DNA from: an uncultured Collinsella sp.
Lineage (GTDB): Bacteria > Actinomycetota > Coriobacteriia > Coriobacteriales > Coriobacteriaceae
Assembly (NCBI GenBank): GCA_902493125.1
Contig: CABUOF010000018.1
Coordinates: forward strand, 1 to 33,736
Reading direction: 5' to 3'
DNA: 33,736 bases
Shown here: positions 28,666 through 33,736 of the stretch, piece after piece
Layout: the number at the start of each line of letters is the position of its first letter
How positions within the stretch are numbered: the stretch's first letter is position 1
The notes under the pieces: generated by a model
Told to the model about the DNA's origin: nothing
Seen by the model: only the letters and a program-made list of their open reading frames with translations
Databases searched by the model: none
Translations under genes and position numbers: made by a program

Positions 28666-28691
28666 ATTATAGGACGCATTAGCGCTATAAT
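28666..28691. promoter_or_regulatory. Mirrored -10 elements of divergent pta and glf promoters
   Basis: TATAAT occurs on the minus strand (28671-28666) facing pta and on the plus strand (28686-28691) facing glf, within the inverted repeat ATTATAG/CTATAAT with a 12-base spacer. Polymerase binding at one would exclude the other. A second inverted repeat CTCGAA/TTCGAG (28709-28714, 28720-28725) lies in the glf leader. The 231-base gap has no other gene. Confidence 0.55.
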
Positions 28692-28769
28692 CGCTCTGAT
28701 AAATATGTCTCGAAGAATGTTCGAGAAAAGCCCAGCTAACGAGCCCGTGGCTTTTGACAAGGAGTATCG

Positions 28770-29972
28770 ATGCAGATTACCTCAGGCCTGCCTGAAGGCT
28801 TTAACGCCGGCGCGTACGACATGATTGTCGTCGGTGCTGGATATGCCGGTGCCGTTTGCGCCCGCCGTCTTGCCGAGACCATCGGCTATCGTGTTGCCGT
28901 TTTGGAGCGCCGTAGCCACATTGCGGGCAATGCCTATGACTGCACTGACGAGGCCGGAATCCTGATCCACGAGTACGGTCCGCATATCTATCACACCTTT
29001 AACGAGCGCGTGCACAATTTCCTGTCGCGCTTTACCAAGTGGACGGATTATCAGCACAAGGTGCTCGCCAACATCAACGGCACCCTTATGCCCGTGCCCT
29101 TCAACCACGCGAGTCTCAAGCTCGCCTTTGGTGACGAGCGCGGCGAGGAGCTGTATCAGAAGCTCGTGGAGACCTTTGGCAAGGATGTCAAGGTGCCCAT
29201 TATGGAGCTGCGTAAGAAGAACGACCCCGACTTGGCCGAGGTCGCTGATTACGTCTACGAGAACGTCTTTTTGCATTACACCATGAAGCAGTGGGGCCAG
29301 ACGCCCGACCAGATTGATCCCTCGATCACCGGCCGTGTTCCCGTCTTTGTGGGCGATGATGACCGCTACTTCCCGCAGGCTCCCTTCCAGGGCATGCCGC
29401 AGGACGGCTATACCGCGCTGTTTGAGCATATGCTCGACCACGATCTGATTGATGTGTTCTGCGACGTGGACGCCCGCGACCTCTTCGAGATCGACGAGAC
29501 CACCGTCAAGATCGACGGTAAGGTCTATGGCGGCGAGATCGTCTACACCGGTCCGCTCGACGAGCTGTTCAATCTCGACCTGGGCGCCCTGCCGTACCGT
29601 ACGCTCGACATGAAGTTCGAGACGCTCGATATGGATCAGTTCCAGCCCGTGGGCACCGTCAACTACACCACGAGCGAGGATTACACGCGCATCACTGAGT
29701 TCAAGAATATGACTGGCCAGGTCCTGCCCGGCAAGACCACCATCATGAAGGAATACTCCAAGGCCTATACGCCCGGCTCGGGTGAGACGCCGTACTACGC
29801 CATTCTTGAGCCCGAGAACCGTGAGCTCTATGAGCGCTATCTTGAGCGCGTCCAGAACCTGACGAACTTCCACCCGGTGGGTCGTCTGGCCGAGTATCGT
29901 TACTACGATATGGACGCTGTGACCAATTCCGCCCTCGATCTTTCGGATGAGATTATCGCCTGCCATGCATAA
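28770..29972 (+). CDS. glf: UDP-galactopyranose mutase
   Basis: 400-residue flavoenzyme that interconverts UDP-galactopyranose and UDP-galactofuranose, the donor for furanose-containing surface glycans. The N-terminal FAD fold shows VVGAGYAGAVCARRLAE (GxGxxG at 22-27) and ERRSHIAGNAYD. GILIHEYGPHIYHT and MKQWGQTPDQIDPSITGRVPVF are diagnostic, as is the C-terminal GRLAEYRYYDMD with substrate-binding Arg and Tyr. Most family members begin nearer the Rossmann strand; here 15 extra residues precede it, but AAGGAG 5 bases before ATG 28770 supports this start. A glycosyltransferase gene overlaps its stop by 8 bases. Confidence 0.95.
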   Translation: MQITSGLPEGFNAGAYDMIVVGAGYAGAVCARRLAETIGYRVAVLERRSHIAGNAYDCTDEAGILIHEYGPHIYHTFNERVHNFLSRFTKWTDYQHKVLANINGTLMPVPFNHASLKLAFGDERGEELYQKLVETFGKDVKVPIMELRKKNDPDLAEVADYVYENVFLHYTMKQWGQTPDQIDPSITGRVPVFVGDDDRYFPQAPFQGMPQDGYTALFEHMLDHDLIDVFCDVDARDLFEIDETTVKIDGKVYGGEIVYTGPLDELFNLDLGALPYRTLDMKFETLDMDQFQPVGTVNYTTSEDYTRITEFKNMTGQVLPGKTTIMKEYSKAYTPGSGETPYYAILEPENRELYERYLERVQNLTNFHPVGRLAEYRYYDMDAVTNSALDLSDEIIACHA

Positions 29973-30996
29973 AGTCATAACATTCGGTATTCCCTCGTAT
30001 AACGCCGCCAAGGACATGGACCATTGCATCACCTCTATCTTGGAGGGGAGCAATTACGCCACCGATATCGAGATTATCGTGGTGGACGACGGCTCCAAGG
30101 ACGAGACGGCCGCCAAGGCCGACGAGTGGGAGGCCCGTTACCCTGGAATCATCCGCGCGGTGCACCAGGAGAACGGCGGTCACGGTATTGCCGTCCTTTC
30201 GGGTCTGCGCGAGGCGCAGGGCACCTACTACAAGGTTGTTGATTCGGACGACTGGCTTGACGGTGCTGCCCTTTCGACCATGCTGTCGATTCTGCGTGGC
30301 TTTGAAGAGCGCGACCAGCGCGTTGACCTGTTTATCTCGAACTACGTGTACGAGAAGGTTTACGAGGGCACGCATACCGCTATTGGCTACAAATTTGCCC
30401 TGCCGCGCAAAAAGATCTTTTCTTGGGATCAGATCGGTCATTTCCGCCTGGACCAGAACCTACTCATGCACAGCCTGTGCTATCGCACGGATGTGCTGCG
30501 CGAGTCCAACCTTCCCATGCCGCCGCACACGTTCTATGTGGACAACATCTACGCCTACGTGCCGCTGCCGCGTTGCAAGACCATGTACTACGCCGACATC
30601 GACCTCTACCGCTACTTTATCGGTCGCGAGGGCCAGAGTGTCAACGAGGCCACGATGGTCAAGCGTCTGGACCAGCAGTTCCGTGTTACGCGTATCATGA
30701 TGGAGTCGTACCACCTGTACAGCGATGTCGAGTCGTCACGCCTACGTTCGTACATGATGGGCTACTTCACCATGATGATGGCGATCTGCTCGGTGCTCAC
30801 CAAGCTTTCCGAGGAAGATTGCGCCGACGAGCGCCTAAAGACGCTGTGGAATGATTTGAAGGCCTACGACGAGCGCATGTATCGTCGTGCCCGTTACGGC
30901 GTGGTCGGGTTCTTCACCAATCTGCGCGGACGGGCGGGAGACAAAACCACGCTCGGCCTATACCGTCTTGCCTCTAAGATCTTCAAATTCAACTAA
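29965..30996 (+). CDS. Family 2 glycosyltransferase, probably coupled to galactofuranose synthesis
   Basis: 343 residues. A GT-A fold domain occupies the first 230 residues: ITFGIPSYNA (5-14), IIVVDDGSKDETA (37-49), HQENGGHGIAVLSGLREA (67-84) and the metal-binding KVVDSDDWLD (90-99). A helical C-terminal part ends in YRLASKIFKFN. No transmembrane helix is obvious, so it is probably a cytoplasmic or peripheral enzyme acting on a lipid-linked glycan. ATG 29965 overlaps the glf stop by 8 bases with only a weak ribosome binding site, which implies translational coupling. The glf partnership suggests that the donor is UDP-galactofuranose, but this is inference. A mirrored copy of its last codons lies downstream (31164-31199). 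Confidence 0.88.
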   Translation: MHKVITFGIPSYNAAKDMDHCITSILEGSNYATDIEIIVVDDGSKDETAAKADEWEARYPGIIRAVHQENGGHGIAVLSGLREAQGTYYKVVDSDDWLDGAALSTMLSILRGFEERDQRVDLFISNYVYEKVYEGTHTAIGYKFALPRKKIFSWDQIGHFRLDQNLLMHSLCYRTDVLRESNLPMPPHTFYVDNIYAYVPLPRCKTMYYADIDLYRYFIGREGQSVNEATMVKRLDQQFRVTRIMMESYHLYSDVESSRLRSYMMGYFTMMMAICSVLTKLSEEDCADERLKTLWNDLKAYDERMYRRARYGVVGFFTNLRGRAGDKTTLGLYRLASKIFKFN

Positions 30997-31028
30997 CTGT
31001 TGAGTAATCGCTGCTGATGGGTTGACTG

Positions 31029-31138
31029 GGCCCCTTGGCCTTTAGTTTGCTACTGCGAACAGTCCTGCTCGCACGGAAAGCACATTAAGTGCTTTCCGGC
31101 TCGTGCGGAACTTGTATCAAACTAAAGGCCAAGGGGCC
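31029..31138. repeat. 110-base palindrome after the glycosyltransferase gene
   Basis: A perfect 21-bp outer repeat (31029-31049 with 31118-31138, ends GGCCCCTTGG and CCAAGGGGCC) encloses about 24-base arms and an inner hairpin GGAAAGCAC-ATTAA-GTGCTTTCC (31075-31097). No gene is encoded. The same architecture recurs at 31232-31360 and 27416-27542. Confidence 0.85.
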
Positions 31139-31163
31139 TCTGCTATAAGAATCGATTGTCAGA

Positions 31164-31199
31164 TTATTTGAATTTGAAGATCTTCGACGCGCGGTACAC
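31164..31199 (-). pseudogene. Mirrored remnant of a glycosyltransferase 3' end
   Basis: On the minus strand, VYRASKIFKFK followed by TAA is encoded, almost the same as the end of the glycosyltransferase (LYRLASKIFKFN, stop). The shared DNA (AAGATCTTCAAATTCAA) occurs as inverted copies at 30972-30988 and near 31168-31184. Upstream of this the minus frame loses similarity. I read it as the last codons of a paralogous gene left after a rearrangement. Confidence 0.55.
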
Positions 31200-31231
31200 A
31201 GGGGCCTGGGCTGAAAAAATTTTAGTTGGTA

Positions 31232-31360
31232 GTCGGTCGGAGACGGGCGGGCATTACGTTTGTCGCGAGTTCCGCATGCAAAGAAGGCCACTTAATGTGG
31301 CCTTCGTCTTGCATAGGACTGTAGAGCAGCAAACGTAATGCCCGTCCGCCTCCGACCGAC
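31232..31360. repeat. 129-base palindrome before the P1 peptidase 3' end
   Basis: A 31-base outer repeat (31232-31262 with 31330-31360; ends GTCGGTCGGAG and CTCCGACCGAC; one mismatch and one G-U) encloses ATGCAA/TTGCAT (31276-31281, 31309-31314) and the inner hairpin GAAGGCCAC-TTAAT-GTGGCCTTC (31283-31305). It ends 12 bases from the convergent peptidase stop codon. Confidence 0.85.
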
Positions 31361-31372
31361 GGTCGAGTGGGG

Positions 31373-32374
31373 TTACTTCGCGGCGCCGGGGATGCCGTGG
31401 GAGGTTTTGGCAGTTTTGGCTCCGTTTACGATGGCGGTCTGTAGGGCCCTTACGGCGAGCATACCCAGTAAGTCTAGGGGAACGGCGGCGCTTGCCTGGG
31501 CGCCCAGTTTGCCGCTGGCGAGGGTGTAGATGGTGTCGCCGTCGTTGGTGGTGTGCGTGGGACGGATGGCGTGTGCGTAGGCGTCTGCGGCCATCTGGGA
31601 GACCTTGGTGGCTTGTGCCTTAGTGAGTTCCACGTTGGTGACGATGCAGCTGATGGTGGTGTTGGTGCGGTCGAGCGGCATCTGCATGGATCCGGCGGCG
31701 GCAAAGGCTGCGAGTTCCATGTCGACGATTTGGTCGCTATCGGCTGCGGCGCGCATACCGGCGACCCACTCGCCGGTGAAGGGGTCGACAACGTTGCCGC
31801 AGGCGTTGACCGAGACCACGGCGCCCACCTTGATGGGGCCGAGCGCCACGGCGGCAGCGCCAAGGCCGGCCTTCATGCAGGTAGCGGGGCCCATGAGCTT
31901 ACCCACGGTAGCGCCCGTGCCGGCGCCTACGTTGCCCTGTTCGAGCTTGGTGGGGGTGTTGTCGAGTGCTTCGCGCACGGCGGCGATGCCGGCCTCAATG
32001 TCGGGGCGAACGGTGGGGTTACCAAAGGCGAGGTCGAAGATACAGCTCGAGCACACGATAGGCACCTGCGTGGGGCCGACGGGAAGGCCGATGCCGCGGC
32101 TCTCAAGCTCGCGAGCGACGCCGCTTGCAGCCTCGAGGCCAAAGGCCGATCCGCCCGAAAGGCAGACGGCGTGGACCTTGTCGACGGTGTTCTCGGGTCG
32201 CAGCAGGTCGGTCTCGCGCGAAGCGGGAGCACCGCCGCGAACGTCAACGCCGCCGGTGGCGCCCTCGGGTGCCACGATTACGGTGCAACCGGTGCCGGCC
32301 TCCTCGTCCGTATAGTTGCCATAGCAAAAGCCATCGACATCGCAGACGTCAATGGCCTCGAGCAGTGTATCCAT
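31373..32374 (-). CDS. P1 family peptidase (DmpA/NylC-like, self-processing)
   Basis: 333 residues, N-terminal-nucleophile hydrolase of the P1/S58 family. Such proteins cleave themselves into alpha and beta chains; the new N-terminal Ser or Thr is the nucleophile. Here RTNTTISCIVTNV (236-248) places Asn238-Thr239 at the expected cleavage site, as in NylC-type members with Thr. Other motifs are GCTVIVAPEGATGGVDVRGGAP (30-50, in pieces), HAVCLSGGSAFGLEAASGV (68-86) and GNVGAGTGATVGK (148-159). The family includes beta-peptidyl aminopeptidases and nylon oligomer hydrolases; the natural substrate here is unknown. AGGAG lies 7 bases before ATG 32374. No signal peptide is seen, so it is cytoplasmic. 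Confidence 0.9.
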   Translation of the reverse strand: MDTLLEAIDVCDVDGFCYGNYTDEEAGTGCTVIVAPEGATGGVDVRGGAPASRETDLLRPENTVDKVHAVCLSGGSAFGLEAASGVARELESRGIGLPVGPTQVPIVCSSCIFDLAFGNPTVRPDIEAGIAAVREALDNTPTKLEQGNVGAGTGATVGKLMGPATCMKAGLGAAAVALGPIKVGAVVSVNACGNVVDPFTGEWVAGMRAAADSDQIVDMELAAFAAAGSMQMPLDRTNTTISCIVTNVELTKAQATKVSQMAADAYAHAIRPTHTTNDGDTIYTLASGKLGAQASAAVPLDLLGMLAVRALQTAIVNGAKTAKTSHGIPGAAK

Positions 32375-32444
32375 GTTTAACTCCTATCGGTTTTCCGCCG
32401 CGCCTTGTGCCCGGTCGGGATCCGTACGGTACGCCAAAATTGTA

Positions 32445-32467
32445 GGCGCTGGGGGATACCCAGCGCC
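32445..32467 (-). terminator. Terminator after maf
   Basis: GGCGCTGGG-GGATA-CCCAGCGCC is a perfect 9-bp stem with a 5-base loop, 9 bases after the maf stop. The minus strand continues TACAATTTTGG, a weak U-tract. Confidence 0.7.
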
Positions 32468-32475
32468 AGATGCAA

Positions 32476-33057
32476 TTACGAGAGTTTTTGAATCGCGCGC
32501 GCGACGCGGGCGATGGGTAGGCCCACCACGTTATAGAAGTCGCCCGAAATATCGTGCACGAGCATGCGGCCGCCTGTGCCCTGGATGCCGTAGGCGCCTG
32601 CCTTATCCATGGGCTCACCCGAGGCAACGTAGTGCTCGATCTGCTCGTCGGTGAGCTCGTAGAATGTCACGTCGGTCATATCGACAAACGACAGGCTCTC
32701 GGCGGCATGCGGGGCGGCCGTATCGCCTGCCTTAACGATGCAGACGCCGGTTGCGACCTGGTGCGTGCGGCCCGAAAGCTCACGGAGCATGGTGTGCGCC
32801 TCGCCCTCGGTTGCCGGCTTGCCCAAAATCTTGCCGTCGAAGGTGACGATGGTGTCGGCCGCGACCGTCAGCTCATTGGGCTCGGCATACTCGGCAGCAA
32901 CGGCAGCCGCCTTGGCGCGTGCCAAGCGCTCGACAAGCGTGAGCGGGGCCTCGCCATCAAAGGGCGTTTCGTCGATATCCGCGGGAATCACGCGAATGTT
33001 GTAGCCTGCCTCGCGCATCAGCTCTATGCGGCGCGGTGATTGCGAAGCCAAAATCAT
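32476..33057 (-). CDS. maf: Maf family nucleoside triphosphate pyrophosphatase
   Basis: 193 residues, the usual length. Maf proteins hydrolyse non-canonical or pyrimidine NTPs to monophosphates and have been linked to septum regulation. ILASQSPRRIELM (2-14) is the N-terminal signature, VAADTIV (65-71) holds catalytic Asp68, KPATEGEAHTMLRELSGRTHQVATGV follows, and DKAGAYGIQGTGG (about 150-162) is the C-terminal motif. The first ATG (33057) overlaps the TGA of the upstream DJ-1 gene as ATGA, so the two are translationally coupled; no separate ribosome binding site is obvious. Confidence 0.94.
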   Translation of the reverse strand: MILASQSPRRIELMREAGYNIRVIPADIDETPFDGEAPLTLVERLARAKAAAVAAEYAEPNELTVAADTIVTFDGKILGKPATEGEAHTMLRELSGRTHQVATGVCIVKAGDTAAPHAAESLSFVDMTDVTFYELTDEQIEHYVASGEPMDKAGAYGIQGTGGRMLVHDISGDFYNVVGLPIARVARAIQKLS

Positions 33058-33596
33058 AGTTGGATGCCCTCGGCGACCTTCTCGACAGCCTTGTCGCCGG
33101 CGATCGTGCGCAGCAGCTCAAGCGCAAAGGGGAGCGACTGGGCCATGCCGCTGGCGGTGATGATGTTGCCGTCTTGCGTAACCTTCTCGCCGGTATAGGC
33201 GCCCTCGGGGAAGCTTTTCTCAAAGCCAGGGAAGCACGTGGCGTGGCGCCCCTCGAGCAGGTCGAGCTCGCCCAGGATAAACGGGGCGGCGCAGATGGCG
33301 GCGACGTGCTTGGTCGCGGCGAACTCGCAGACCACGTCGCAGACGCGCTGATCGGCGCGCAGGTTGGTGGCACCGGGCAGGCCGCCGGGCAGCACGACGC
33401 AGTCGTACTCGTCAAAGTTGATCTCATCAAAGAGCGCATCGCAGGTCACGGGGATCTGCAGCGAGCTTACGACCTCGCGCGTGGGCATAATCGAGACGAG
33501 CGTGGCGCGCACGCCGCCGCGACGCATGACATCGACCATGGTCAGGCATTCAATCGTTTCAAAGCCATCGGCGGCAAGAACGGCAACGCTGGGCAT
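33054..33596 (-). CDS. DJ-1/PfpI family protein
   Basis: 180 residues, single-domain DJ-1/ThiJ/PfpI fold. Key residues: Glu13 in ADGFE, the nucleophile-elbow Cys102 in AAICAAPFILGE, and VVLPGGLPGATNLRAD (67-82). Members act as chaperone-like, glyoxalase-like or redox-sensing proteins; the sequence is closest in style to the bacterial YajL/DJ-1 group, without proof of activity. ATG 33596 has AAAGGA 6 bases upstream; ATG 33611 is in frame but contains that site. It is the first gene of a two-gene operon with maf, joined by a 4-base start/stop overlap. Confidence 0.92.
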   Translation of the reverse strand: MPSVAVLAADGFETIECLTMVDVMRRGGVRATLVSIMPTREVVSSLQIPVTCDALFDEINFDEYDCVVLPGGLPGATNLRADQRVCDVVCEFAATKHVAAICAAPFILGELDLLEGRHATCFPGFEKSFPEGAYTGEKVTQDGNIITASGMAQSLPFALELLRTIAGDKAVEKVAEGIQL

Positions 33597-33633
33597 AAGG
33601 GTTCCTTTCATAGGGCGGCATACAATTAGCCGT

Positions 33634-33662
33634 CTTATACCCCGAAGACCCCCGCTTGCCAC
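33634..33662 (-). promoter_or_regulatory. Promoter of the DJ-1/maf operon
   Basis: On the minus strand GTGGCA (33662-33657), 17-base spacer, TATAAG (33639-33634), 37 bases before the ATG. The remaining 70 bases to the window edge hold no gene, only an AGGGACGGGGATTAA word that resembles dispersed repeats. Confidence 0.5.
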
Positions 33663-33736
33663 GCTCGATTTCCCAATGTTTAAAAGGGACGGGGATTAAA
33701 TAAGGCTCTGTTAGACCAGGATTGACATTCCGCCCC

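Noticed and set aside
31085..31291. A 68-codon minus-strand frame across the palindromes
   Set aside because: It runs through two palindrome arms and a different frame from the glycosyltransferase remnant; no ribosome binding site or family.
27416..31360. The giant palindromes as a CRISPR array or integron attachment sites
   Set aside because: There are no regularly spaced direct repeats, no integrase or cas gene, and the three elements differ in sequence.

Overview
The window reads as a chromosomal segment of a high-G+C, anaerobic, gut-type Actinobacterium of the Coriobacteriia. Collinsella or a close relative is my best guess. This is inferred from base composition, protein style (LPXTG surface proteins, ECF transporters, acetate fermentation) and dispersed GGGAC-type palindromes; no marker gene proves it. 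Almost every gene is intact and housekeeping-like. I see no rRNA, tRNA, CRISPR array, prophage or transposase.

Left part (1-5.2 kb): a leftward lysine/diaminopimelate operon, lysA-dapA (one continuous reading frame), dapB and dapH (cut by the window edge), preceded by a recognisable lysine riboswitch. Divergent from it is an M20 amidohydrolase that fits the N-acetyl-diaminopimelate deacetylase step. From 5.3 to 8.8 kb lie a HigBA toxin-antitoxin pair, two small membrane or membrane-anchored proteins (one with its ribosome binding site inside a perfect 14-bp hairpin), an HTH protein and a membrane Ser/Thr kinase. From 8.8 to 13.2 kb are a secreted coiled-coil cell-wall hydrolase, a MOSC protein, and a D-aspartate ligase plus amino-acid racemase pair that would make and attach a D-Asp cross-bridge in peptidoglycan.

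Middle (13.3-19.4 kb): a leftward ECF transporter (S component, fused double ATPase, EcfT). Its leader carries a classic attenuator: a 22-codon peptide with three consecutive Trp codons, then a UUCG-loop terminator. This points to tryptophan as substrate. Upstream is an LPXTG-anchored C69 dipeptidase, then a 30-residue membrane peptide and a diacylglycerol-kinase-like lipid kinase.

Right part (20.3-33.7 kb): RNase D, a YugP-type zinc peptidase, xseA-xseB and a HIT hydrolase run rightward. Two tandem acetate kinase paralogues follow (the first lacks key catalytic residues), convergent with pta, so the acetate/ATP-yielding branch is clustered. After this come UDP-galactopyranose mutase with a family-2 glycosyltransferase (surface galactofuranose glycan), then leftward P1-family peptidase, maf and a DJ-1/PfpI protein. 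The two convergent gene junctions here (27.4 kb and 31.0-31.4 kb) hold unusually long near-perfect palindromes, and one contains a mirrored fragment of a glycosyltransferase 3' end.

The most noteworthy items are the Trp-peptide attenuator with a 21-nt long-range complement spanning its terminator, the LysA-DapA fusion with an internal translation start under a lysine riboswitch, the catalytically altered acetate kinase, and the family of giant intergenic palindromes.
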